Source of the DNA: Bacteroidia bacterium
GTDB lineage: Bacteria; Bacteroidota; Bacteroidia; Flavobacteriales; Flavobacteriaceae
DNA length: 64,000 nucleotides
NCBI GenBank assembly: GCA_030427735.1
Contig: JAUIBP010000004.1
Span: 62,001 to 126,000 of the forward strand
Direction: 5' to 3'
Position 1 is the first letter of the stretch, and each line of letters starts with the position of its first letter. The notes under the pieces were generated by a model that saw only the letters and a list, made by a program, of their open reading frames with translations, ran no database searches and had not been told where the DNA came from. Of the stretch, positions 26,888-35,233 are shown piece after piece. The translations under genes and the position numbers were made by a program.

Positions 26888-26921
26888 CACTAAAACCATT
26901 GCGTCTACAATGGTTTTAGTG
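26888..26921. repeat. Perfect 14-bp inverted repeat, 6-nt loop
   Basis: CACTAAAACCATTG (26888-26901) and CAATGGTTTTAGTG (26908-26921) are exact reverse complements. No T run follows on either strand, so it does not look like an intrinsic terminator. It sits at the left edge of a decayed gene. Confidence 0.8.
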
Positions 26922-27303
26922 TATATTGAAGTAATACTAAACCTTGAAAATGATCGATATGGTTCAAAGCGGGGTTTTATTTTGGAATACTATGAAGATA
27001 CAAAGAATTGCTGACAGGTAGTCTTTCTCTTTTCCTTTGGAGGAAGATTATGACCTTTTTTACTATGTTTTTTTACAGAGTGCTTTAGGTGAAATTTAAC
27101 AAACTATTCTTTGGGATGAGCTAGTTTACAATTTAAAATTAAAGAGTAAAAATTGGGCAATACCATGTTGTTCAGACCTGAAGCTTGTTGATCAACTCAA
27201 TGGAAATTTGGATTATCAGTTTTACTGTTTAGATTCCGCTTTATATTACATATTAAAATTCCCAGAAACCACAAGTTATGGTTTTTCCGTAGTAAAGTTT
27301 TAA
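26910..27303 (+). pseudogene. Degraded gene of about 130 codons, family unknown
   Basis: Coding-like sequence continues across two frames. In the first frame the reading is IEVILNLENDRYGSKRGF to a TGA at 27012. In a shifted frame it continues as FPLEEDYDLFYYVFLQSALG, then an in-frame TAA at 27097, then ILWDELVYNLKLKSKNW up to TAA at 27301. At least one frameshift and one stop therefore interrupt it. The composition is clearly protein-like, but I do not recognise the family. It may be a relic of a small accessory or immunity-type gene, which is a guess. Confidence 0.45.
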
Positions 27304-27338
27304 AAGAAAAACTTAGTTTTAGAGAAAAAAAATGCAGT

Positions 27339-27878
27339 ATGATAACACGAATGTTTAAGTCGTTTTTTATAAGTCTATTATGTATTGTTTTAGTAGGTTG
27401 TAGTAATGATGATGACAATAACCAATCCCTACCTCCTGAAACACAAATAGGTGCGGGAACTTTTGCCTGTAAGGTTAATGGTAAGTCTTTTATAGATACT
27501 AGTGGGGGGTATTTTAATTGTTATTATCAATATATAGATGGTGGATATTATTTTGGTATACAAGGTGATGATAGGGTAGGATCCTTTATAAGCGTAAATA
27601 TTGGTACAGAAAAAAAAGAAATTAAAGAAAATGAAACATATAAATTAATGGATATTGTCCCTAATAATGCGTGGGCAGGAAGTAGTTTTAATCCTAATTC
27701 TACATCTCAAATATTTACAACAACAAATTCAAAATATACGGGTGAGCTATATATAAGTAAATTTGATTTGGTAAATAATATCGTGTCGGGTACGTTTTGG
27801 TATGATATAGAAAATCCATATACTGGAGAAATTGTCGAAATACGCGAAGGCCGTTTTGATACGCTGTTTACGCAATAG
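27339..27878 (+). CDS. Lipoprotein, DUF6252-like
   Basis: The 179-residue protein has a lipoprotein signal (CIVLVGCSNDDDNN), with acidic residues after the Cys that favour surface export. The mature domain contains GAGTFACKVNGKSF and ends in VSGTFWYDIENP and VEIREGRFD, matching a common flavobacterial lipoprotein family (DUF6252, from memory). Function is unknown. A start at the second Met (27351) is also possible. Confidence 0.7.
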   Translation: MITRMFKSFFISLLCIVLVGCSNDDDNNQSLPPETQIGAGTFACKVNGKSFIDTSGGYFNCYYQYIDGGYYFGIQGDDRVGSFISVNIGTEKKEIKENETYKLMDIVPNNAWAGSSFNPNSTSQIFTTTNSKYTGELYISKFDLVNNIVSGTFWYDIENPYTGEIVEIREGRFDTLFTQ

Positions 27879-27935
27879 TAGCGTCAGTTTATTCGAATAT
27901 TACCTCAGTAGGCTAGGCGTTGCAAGTTTAAAAGC

Positions 27936-28133
27936 TTACTTTTTTCTTCTTTTACTATATATCTGAAAGAGCATAAAAATGGTAAATAAAATTAAAATAG
28001 GAAGAATAACCACCAAGTCGAATCGAACCATAGCTGTACCTTGTTGGTTGGCCCAATTCATAAACAGAATTTCCCAAACAATAAAAGCCAGCCAACACAC
28101 CGATAAAATAATAATTGCTCTTTTTTTATTCAT
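27936..28133 (-). CDS. Small two-helix membrane protein
   Basis: The 65-residue protein has two hydrophobic segments (about residues 5-25 and 38-60), separated by a polar loop and ended by a basic tail, IYSKRRKK. This predicts an inner-membrane hairpin. I do not recognise a family. The ATG start and the membrane pattern support a real gene, but conservation would be the test. Confidence 0.55.
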   Translation of the reverse strand: MNKKRAIIILSVCWLAFIVWEILFMNWANQQGTAMVRFDLVVILPILILFTIFMLFQIYSKRRKK

Positions 28134-28304
28134 AACACATTACTGAATTATTTTTTTAAGTTAAATTTTAACGAAAACGTTTTTTTATTCATAAAAATTA
28201 ATCAAATAATTCGTATAAATTAAATTTACATAAAAATTGTAAAACTATACCAAGCTTTCGGATAACCTTTAGTATTTTTATGAAAATTAAAGAAGAAGTA
28301 AATA

Positions 28305-30890
28305 ATGTCAGTACAACCAAAATTAACTAGATTTAATCAAAACGTTTTATCTAAGTATCAAATCTACAACAGCATCTTCATGACGCTGCCCTTCGATGCG
28401 ATAACCAAAACAGGTGTGTTATTGCCCCTTTTTCATGAAACCTGTACCAAAGGGTTTCAAAATGGGGATAATCCATCTACAATCGTAGAGACTTTTTTTA
28501 AGAAGTATCAGGCACGCCGTTCAGAAGAGAGTCAGATAAATTTACTCTTTCGTTTCATTCAATATATAGAACGCCAAGTGGTGTTGTTTGATGCTATTGA
28601 AGATGCCGCTTTTCCGGTGGTTAATAATATGGAGGGTATTGGTACGCTCCGTAGTTTAAAAGAAACAGCATCATCAGAACAGCGTCGCGAAGAGTTAAAA
28701 AAATATTTAGAAGAATTTAATGTAAGAATTGTGTTAACAGCACATCCAACACAATTTTATCCGGGTTCTGTTTTAGGTATTATTACCGAATTAACTAAGG
28801 CTATTCGCGAAGATAACTTATTGCAAATAAACGATCTTTTAGGCCAGTTGGGTAAAACACCGTTTTACAAGCATAATAAACCAACACCTTACGACGAAGC
28901 CATTAGCCTTATTTGGTATTTAGAAAATGTTTTCTACTACTCGTTCGGAACCATTTACGATTATATTCAACAAAACATTTTTGATAATGGCCCGATAGAT
29001 AACGATATTTTAAACATTGGTTTTTGGCCGGGTGGCGATCGCGATGGAAATCCATTTGTAACGCCAGAAATAACCATGCAAGTGGCACGCCGTTTAAAGC
29101 AGACCGTGTTAAAGAATTATTATAGAGATGCTCGAAAATTACGCCGCCGCTTAACATTTAAAGGGGTAGAGCACCGTATAGTGGCTATAGAGACCAAGCT
29201 TTGGGACCACATGATTAATCCTTTAGATACGTCTATTTTGCCGTTAGAAGAATTAAAAAGCGAATTGGAAGTTATTAAGCAATTGCTAAAAGACGAGCAC
29301 CAATCGTTATACCTTACAGAAGTTAATAGCTTTATAAATAAGATTAAGTTGTTTGGCTATCATTTCGCTAATTTAGATATCCGTCAAGATAGCCGCGCTC
29401 ACGATAAAGTATTTACCCAAATGGTAGAAGCGGTTATTGCTTCGGGAAGTGATATTTTCCCAGAGGATTATTTGAGTTTGTCTCAAGACGAACAAGTTGC
29501 CGTTCTATCTAAAGTAAAAGGGAAAGTAGATTTAGCTTTATTTGAAGACGAAGAAGTTTTAAAAGCCTTAAAAACCATGCAGGTTATTAAGGAAATTCAA
29601 GAAGGCAATGGCGAGCAAGCCGCAAACCGCTATATTATTAGTAATAACCAAACCACTTTAAATGTTATGCAGTTGTTTGCCATGTTAAAGTTAGTGGCAT
29701 TTCACGATGAATTGACTGTAGACATTGGGCCGTTATTCGAAACGGTACCCGATTTAGAGAATGCACATTTGGTTATGGAAGAGTTATATACCAACCCAGC
29801 ATACAGTGCTCACTTAAAAAATCGCGGTAACAGACAGCATATTATGTTAGGTTTCTCCGACGGTACAAAAGATGGTGGGTATTTAATGGCCAACTGGGCA
29901 ATTTTTAAAGCCAAAGAACGCCTAACAGAAGTCTCTAGAAAATACGATGTAACCGTTATATTTTTTGATGGTCGCGGTGGACCTCCTGCACGTGGTGGCG
30001 GAAAAACGCACCAGTTTTATGCGTCTTTAGGGCCAACAATTGAAGATAAAGAGGTGCAGTTAACCATACAAGGACAAACCATAAGCTCGAATTTCGGAAC
30101 TTTAGACTCGTCGCAATACAATTTAGAGCAGTTAATAAGCTCGGGTATTTATAACCGTTTTAACGAGAAGGAAAACGCCATGTCTGAGACTAATACAGAA
30201 GTTATGAACGATCTGGCGACTATCAGTTATAAAACCTATGTCGATTTTAAAAATCATCCGATGTTCGTGCCGTATTTAGAGCGTATGAGTACGTTAAAAT
30301 ACTATGCTAAAACCAATATTGGTAGTAGACCATCTAAACGCGGTAAAGGCGATGGCTTGGTTTTTGAAGATTTAAGAGCTATTCCGTTTGTAGGGTCTTG
30401 GAGCCAACTAAAACAAAACGTACCTGGATTCTTTGGTGTTGGTACTGCCCTTAAAAAATACGAAGATGCAGGAGATTTCGATAAAGTACAACAATTGTAC
30501 AAAGACTCTAAATTCTTTAAAACGCTTATAGAAAACAGTATGATGTCGCTGTCTAAATCGTTTTTCGATTTAACAAAATACATGGCCGACGACCCTGAGT
30601 TTGGTGCATTTTGGACTATCATTTACACCGAATTCGAAACGACTAAGCGTTTATTGTTAAAGCTTACGGGGTACGAAGTCTTAATGCAAGACGAGCCTGC
30701 TGGTAAAGCTTCTATCGACATTAGAGAATCTATAGTGTTACCATTGTTAACCATTCAGCAATTTGCATTGCGTAAAATCCAAGAGTTGGAAAAAGCAGAG
30801 GTAAGAGATGAAGAGCAAATTAAAATTTACGAAAATCTTGTAACACGCTCGTTATTTGGTAATATTAATGCCAGTCGTAATTCGGCTTAA
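28305..30890 (+). CDS. ppc: Phosphoenolpyruvate carboxylase, Bacteroidota type
   Basis: The 861-residue enzyme fixes bicarbonate onto phosphoenolpyruvate to make oxaloacetate, refilling the TCA cycle. The first essential His is H147 in LTAHPTQ, and FWPGGDRDGNPFVTPE is typical. In the second motif the usual FHGRGG reads FDGRGGPPARGGG, with Asp (D555) where the Escherichia coli enzyme has His579. The C-terminus ends ASRNSA, against RNTG in the allosteric enterobacterial form. I believe this variant is normal for the phylum. It is monocistronic with a terminator. Confidence 0.93.
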   Translation: MSVQPKLTRFNQNVLSKYQIYNSIFMTLPFDAITKTGVLLPLFHETCTKGFQNGDNPSTIVETFFKKYQARRSEESQINLLFRFIQYIERQVVLFDAIEDAAFPVVNNMEGIGTLRSLKETASSEQRREELKKYLEEFNVRIVLTAHPTQFYPGSVLGIITELTKAIREDNLLQINDLLGQLGKTPFYKHNKPTPYDEAISLIWYLENVFYYSFGTIYDYIQQNIFDNGPIDNDILNIGFWPGGDRDGNPFVTPEITMQVARRLKQTVLKNYYRDARKLRRRLTFKGVEHRIVAIETKLWDHMINPLDTSILPLEELKSELEVIKQLLKDEHQSLYLTEVNSFINKIKLFGYHFANLDIRQDSRAHDKVFTQMVEAVIASGSDIFPEDYLSLSQDEQVAVLSKVKGKVDLALFEDEEVLKALKTMQVIKEIQEGNGEQAANRYIISNNQTTLNVMQLFAMLKLVAFHDELTVDIGPLFETVPDLENAHLVMEELYTNPAYSAHLKNRGNRQHIMLGFSDGTKDGGYLMANWAIFKAKERLTEVSRKYDVTVIFFDGRGGPPARGGGKTHQFYASLGPTIEDKEVQLTIQGQTISSNFGTLDSSQYNLEQLISSGIYNRFNEKENAMSETNTEVMNDLATISYKTYVDFKNHPMFVPYLERMSTLKYYAKTNIGSRPSKRGKGDGLVFEDLRAIPFVGSWSQLKQNVPGFFGVGTALKKYEDAGDFDKVQQLYKDSKFFKTLIENSMMSLSKSFFDLTKYMADDPEFGAFWTIIYTEFETTKRLLLKLTGYEVLMQDEPAGKASIDIRESIVLPLLTIQQFALRKIQELEKAEVRDEEQIKIYENLVTRSLFGNINASRNSA

Positions 30891-30909
30891 TTAAGAAACT
30901 TATATATTG

Positions 30910-30944
30910 AAAAACCTCCGAACACAAATTCGGAGGTTTTTTTA
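30910..30944 (+). terminator. Terminator of ppc
   Basis: AAAACCTCCGAA pairs with TTCGGAGGTTTT, followed by a T run, 20 nt after the stop. Confidence 0.9.
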
Positions 30945-30961
30945 TGGGCAGAGGTTCAAAA

Positions 30962-31001
30962 TTAAAAAGCCCTTCAAAGTTTTTAAAACCTTGAAGGGCT
31001 A
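30962..31001 (-). terminator. Terminator of the small Cys/Lys-rich gene
   Basis: On the minus strand AGCCCTTCAA pairs with TTGAAGGGCT and is followed by TTTTTAAT, 20 nt after the stop of the gene at 31021. Confidence 0.8.
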
Positions 31002-31020
31002 AGTTTTCTTTATATATCAA

Positions 31021-31206
31021 TTACGCTACTTTCTTCAATAAATCGAAACACGGGCATTTTTTGCAACGTTTCTTTTCCGATTTCTGATACTTTTCGCAGC
31101 ATTTGGTTTTGCACTTATCCGAAATTTCTATTCCGGCATTCAATAAAATTTTCTTAGCTTTTTTAAGCTCTTTTTTTTGTGTCTTTTTATCTTTTTTCTT
31201 GCCCAA
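31021..31206 (-). CDS. Small lysine- and cysteine-rich protein beside ferritin
   Basis: The 61-residue protein begins with a very basic stretch (MGKKKDKKTQKKELKKAKK) and ends with six cysteines, C32, C36, C37, C48, C51 and C53, in a CxxxCC then CxxCxC pattern. This looks like a metal-binding module. The only usable start is TTG at 31206, because an in-frame TGA stands two codons upstream and there is no other Met. It follows the ferritin gene on the same strand. Family not recognised. Metal handling is inference from the cysteines and the neighbour. Confidence 0.6.
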   Translation of the reverse strand: MGKKKDKKTQKKELKKAKKILLNAGIEISDKCKTKCCEKYQKSEKKRCKKCPCFDLLKKVA

Positions 31207-31279
31207 AACTCATGTGTGTTAGCATGTTGGGTTCAAAAATAATTATTTTAAATTAATCTAAATAAGATTAAATGTTAAA

Positions 31280-31798
31280 TTATTCTGGACTTTCTTGGAC
31301 GGCAGTGCTTACGGTAAGTTGGTTAATATCACGGTCAAATAAATATAATCCGCCTTTGTCGTCTCCAATCATATTTATCTTATCTAAAATAGTGCGTGCC
31401 ATGGCTTCTTCTTCTATTTGTTCGGACACATACCATTGTAAGAAGTTGTGTGTCGAGTAGTCTTTCTGTTCTAAAGAAATATGTACTAATTCGTTTATAC
31501 TTTCGCTTACAAAAACTTCGTGTTCAAATAACATTTCAAACATCCCTTTAAACGATTTAAAGGTAACGTTTGGTGCTTTCAATTCAGAGATTTGTGCATG
31601 TCCGCCACGTTCGTTAACAAAACGGACTAATTTTAGCATGTGCTCACGCTCTTCGTCAGACTGTTTGTACATAAAATTAGCAACACCTTCTAGGCCTTTC
31701 ACTTCTGCCCAACATGCCATGGCAAGATAGATTTGCGAAGATTCGGCTTCAATTCGTATTTGCTTGTTTAATGCTTTTTCTATAATTTTTGATAACAT
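31280..31798 (-). CDS. ftnA: Ferritin
   Basis: The 172-residue protein stores iron in a 24-subunit shell. Ferroxidase ligands are all in the usual places: E17, E50 and H53 (EEREH), E94, Q127 and E130 (EQIEEE). No heme-ligand Met of bacterioferritin type was noted. It is expected to be cytoplasmic. Its upstream region had no clear TAnnTTTG box. Confidence 0.96.
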   Translation of the reverse strand: MLSKIIEKALNKQIRIEAESSQIYLAMACWAEVKGLEGVANFMYKQSDEEREHMLKLVRFVNERGGHAQISELKAPNVTFKSFKGMFEMLFEHEVFVSESINELVHISLEQKDYSTHNFLQWYVSEQIEEEAMARTILDKINMIGDDKGGLYLFDRDINQLTVSTAVQESPE

Positions 31799-31958
31799 AA
31801 TTTCTTTTTTATATTTAGTAATTTATATTTAGGAAAGCCTGTATCGTAACATGTCATGGTGTTTATATATCATGCTTTCCATCGTGTTTTACTACGATTT
31901 ATAAGTAAAGTTACGCAATTTAAAGGCTTCTTTTAATAGAACAATTTTAAATTAGGTT

Positions 31959-32864
31959 TTAAAAGAAAAGTTCTTGAGCCAGTCTAAACGTATTGGCATG
32001 TGCCTCAATAATGGTTTTTAATTCTGGCGAATACCCACCTCCCATACTGCACATAACAGGAATGTTATTTGTTTTACAAGTTTCTAACACCATTTTATCT
32101 CTAGCTTTACAGCCTAAAAGTGTTAAACCCAATTTGCCTAATTTATCCGTTGCTAAAACATCTACCCCCGACAGGTAAAATATAAAATCGGGCTGCACCT
32201 GATCTATCAATTGGGCTAAGGTGTTTTTAAGAATGCTTAAATACGAGGTATCGTTGGTGTTATTTTCTAAAGCGATATCTAGATTGCTGTGTTCCTTTTT
32301 AAACGGATAGTTGTTTTTACCATGCATAGAAAAGGTAAAGACGCGCGGCTCGTTTTTAAAAATTTCAGCGGTGCCATTGCCTTGATGCACATCTAAATCT
32401 ATAATTAAAATTTGAGAGGCTTTACCTGTATCGAGTAAAAATTTAGCCGCAATGGCTTGGTCGTTTAGCAAGCAAAACGCTTCGCCATGTGTGGTGTATG
32501 CATGGTGCGTGCCGCCTGCAATATTCATAGCTATACCATATTTTAGAGCGTGTTTACAGGCTGTAATGGTACCGTCGGCAATTATAATTTCACGCTTCAC
32601 TAAGGTTCTGCTTAATGGAAATCCTATTTTTCGTATTGTTTTTTGATCTAAAGTCAAGTTAAGTAAATCGTAAAAATAATTGGCGTCATGAACTTGTAAA
32701 ATAGTATTGTGATTTTGAATGTATTCAGGTGTGAAAAAATGACTAGAAGTACAGGTGCCTTCATATATTAATTGTTCTGGAAGCAGATCGTATTTTTCCA
32801 TAGGAAACCGATGCCCTTCGGGTAACGGATGGTTGTATAATGGATGATACGCAATTTTTAGCAT
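31959..32864 (-). CDS. Histone-deacetylase-family amidohydrolase
   Basis: The 301-residue protein belongs to the zinc-dependent arginase/deacetylase fold. GGTHHAYTTHGEAFCLLND contains the paired active-site histidines, and IIDLDVHQGNGTAEIF contains the zinc-binding DxH. A C-terminal CSMGGGYSP supplies the glycine-rich loop. Bacterial members act on acetylated polyamines, acetoin metabolites (AcuC) or unknown amides. The substrate is not predictable here, and the gene stands alone. Confidence 0.9.
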   Translation of the reverse strand: MLKIAYHPLYNHPLPEGHRFPMEKYDLLPEQLIYEGTCTSSHFFTPEYIQNHNTILQVHDANYFYDLLNLTLDQKTIRKIGFPLSRTLVKREIIIADGTITACKHALKYGIAMNIAGGTHHAYTTHGEAFCLLNDQAIAAKFLLDTGKASQILIIDLDVHQGNGTAEIFKNEPRVFTFSMHGKNNYPFKKEHSNLDIALENNTNDTSYLSILKNTLAQLIDQVQPDFIFYLSGVDVLATDKLGKLGLTLLGCKARDKMVLETCKTNNIPVMCSMGGGYSPELKTIIEAHANTFRLAQELFF

Positions 32865-32982
32865 GCTATTTAAAGGGTGTTCGGATGAATTTTTTTAACT
32901 TAACTTAGTTACTTTGTCTTTAACGGCGTTTTGTTAGGTTGAGCGCCATTGAAATCCTTTACAGGTTGAAACTTTTTATTAT

Positions 32983-33005
32983 TCTCGACTGCGCTCGAAT
33001 TGACA
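32983..33005 (+). repeat. REP-like flavobacterial palindromic element (short form)
   Basis: TCTCGACTGCGCTCGAATTGACA, split as TCTCGACTGCG and CTCGAATTGACA, is an imperfect palindrome, richer in G+C than its surroundings. The same two halves occur inside metG (38325-38372), where they are separated by an extra hairpin. Similar sequences are scattered through many flavobacterial genomes, from memory. Confidence 0.65.
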
Positions 33006-33026
33006 ATCTTTTAAATTGAACTTTAA

Positions 33027-35153
33027 TTATTTATGAAGCTTTAATTGGATGCGTTTCCTCGCCACATCCACCTCCAACACTTTTACGATAATTTGCTGAT
33101 GCAAACTCACATGTTCGCTAACATCGCTAACAAAACTATCGGATAAATTAGAGACATGAATTAAACCGCTTTCTTTTATACCGATATCTACAAAACAGCC
33201 AAAATTGGTAATGTTATTTACAATACCCGGTAGTAATTGACCTTCGTTTAAATCGTTAATCGTTTTAATATTTTGATTAAAAGTGAAAACTTTGGCTTGT
33301 TCGCGTATGTCTAAACCAGGTTTTTCCAATTCTTTAATGATGTCTTCCAGGGTTGGTAAACCTACTGTTTCCGAACAATAGGTTTTTAGGTTGATAGTTT
33401 TTAAAACGGAACTGTTGCCTATAAGGGCATCGACAGTTTTACCCGTATCTTTCGCCATTTGTTTAACAATGGCGTAGCGTTCTGGGTGTACAGCCGAATC
33501 GTCTAAAGGGTTTTTCGGGTCTTTAATGCGGAGGAATGCCGCACTCTGTTCAAAAGCCTTGTCGCCTAAACGGGGCACTTGCTTAATTTCCGATCGCGAT
33601 GTAAATGGCCCTTGTTTGGAACGGTGGTTTACAATGTTTTCGGCGAGTTTAGGGCCTATTCCCGACACGTAACTTAAAAGCGATGTACTAGCAGTATTGA
33701 TGTTTACACCCACGGCATTCACGCAATTTTCGACTACCAAATCTAAAGATTGTTTGAGTTTGGTTTGATCGACATCGTGCTGGTATTGCCCAACGCCAAT
33801 CGATTTAGCATCGATTTTCACCAATTCTGCCAATGGATCTTGAAGACGACGCCCAATAGACACCGAACCTCTAACGGTAACATCGTAATTTGGGAATTCA
33901 TCGCGAGCAATTTTTGATGCCGAATAAATAGATGCACCAGCTTCGCTAACTACAAATACTTGTACATCGGTTTTAAAACGTATTTTTCTAATAAGTTGTT
34001 CGGTTTCGCGCGACGCCGTACCGTTGCCAATAGCAATAGCTTCAATTTTATAAGCTTCAACCAGCGAACTGATTTTTTTAATGGCTCCTGTAGTGTCGTT
34101 TTTTGGTGGATGCGGATATATGGTTTCATTGTATTTTAAATCGCCTTGGGCATCTAGACATACAATTTTACAACCTGTTCTAAAACCGGGATCTATGGCT
34201 AACACGCGTTTTTCGCCTAATGGCGACCCTAAAAGCAACTGTTTTAAGTTTTTGGCAAAAACAGTTATAGCCGATTCGTCGGCTTTTTCTTTGGCTAATT
34301 GTAACGCCTCATTGCTTAAAGCTGGTAGCAATAAACGTTTGTAAGCATCTTTTATGGCCAGTTGTATCTGTTGGGCACTTTCTGAATTAGACCTAATAAT
34401 TCTACTTTCTATTTTAGTTAAAACGGCTTCGTCGTCCAATTCAATTTTTAAACGGATGTATCCTTCACTTTCTGCTCTTAAAATGGCGAGTAGTCGGTGC
34501 GATGGGATGCGGCTTAAGTTTTCGGACCAATCGAAATAATCTCTGAATTTCTGTGCTTTTTCATCATCGGCTTTTGTTTTTACAACTTTAGTGCTAATGT
34601 TCGCAAACCGCTGCAATTGGTAACGTATGTTGTTTCGCACATCGCTACGTTCGTTAACCCATTCGGCAATGATGTGTCTGGCGCCTTCTAAAGCGGCATC
34701 GACCGTGTCTATTTCCCCTTTTACATAATTATAAGCAGCAGATTCCAAATCTCTTGCATTTTGGCTCATGATAATTTTCGCCAAAGGTTCCAGACCAGCT
34801 TGTCGTGCTTTTTCTGCTTTGGTTTTTCTACTCTTTTTGAAGGGTAAGTACAAGTCTTCTAAACTAATTAGATCTGTAGTTGCTTCAATCTTTGCCTGTA
34901 GTTCTGTGCTTAAAACTTCTTGTTCTTCTAGCGCTTTTAAAATGGTTTGTTTACGCTTTTCTAAAGTTTCAAAAGCATCTTTATGTTTTAAAATTTCGGC
35001 AATTTGGACTTCATCTAAATTTCCTGTTAATTCTTTACGATACCTAGAAATGAAGGGAATGGTACAGTCTTCGTTTAATAGTTTTAGGGTATTTTGGACA
35101 CTACTTTCATTTAATTGTGTAGATGTAGTTATATATTGAATTATTGATGTCAT
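33027..35153 (-). CDS. tex: Tex-family S1 RNA-binding protein
   Basis: The 708-residue protein has the Tex layout: a helical N-terminal domain, a YqgF/RNase H-like domain with VLAIDPGFRTGCKIV (about residue 320), a helix-hairpin-helix (SYVSGIGPKLAENIV, about 490) and a C-terminal S1 domain (GQLLPGIVNNITNFGCFVDI, about 635). Tex associates with RNA polymerase and RNA and affects transcription or RNA decay. It is cytoplasmic and monocistronic as far as can be seen. Confidence 0.95.
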   Translation of the reverse strand: MTSIIQYITTSTQLNESSVQNTLKLLNEDCTIPFISRYRKELTGNLDEVQIAEILKHKDAFETLEKRKQTILKALEEQEVLSTELQAKIEATTDLISLEDLYLPFKKSRKTKAEKARQAGLEPLAKIIMSQNARDLESAAYNYVKGEIDTVDAALEGARHIIAEWVNERSDVRNNIRYQLQRFANISTKVVKTKADDEKAQKFRDYFDWSENLSRIPSHRLLAILRAESEGYIRLKIELDDEAVLTKIESRIIRSNSESAQQIQLAIKDAYKRLLLPALSNEALQLAKEKADESAITVFAKNLKQLLLGSPLGEKRVLAIDPGFRTGCKIVCLDAQGDLKYNETIYPHPPKNDTTGAIKKISSLVEAYKIEAIAIGNGTASRETEQLIRKIRFKTDVQVFVVSEAGASIYSASKIARDEFPNYDVTVRGSVSIGRRLQDPLAELVKIDAKSIGVGQYQHDVDQTKLKQSLDLVVENCVNAVGVNINTASTSLLSYVSGIGPKLAENIVNHRSKQGPFTSRSEIKQVPRLGDKAFEQSAAFLRIKDPKNPLDDSAVHPERYAIVKQMAKDTGKTVDALIGNSSVLKTINLKTYCSETVGLPTLEDIIKELEKPGLDIREQAKVFTFNQNIKTINDLNEGQLLPGIVNNITNFGCFVDIGIKESGLIHVSNLSDSFVSDVSEHVSLHQQIIVKVLEVDVARKRIQLKLHK

Positions 35154-35233
35154 TAGGATAGGATATTATAGAAAAAATCTCGCTTTCAAAGGTAACATGG
35201 AAAAAGAGATGTAAACAAATAAAATAATTGTTA

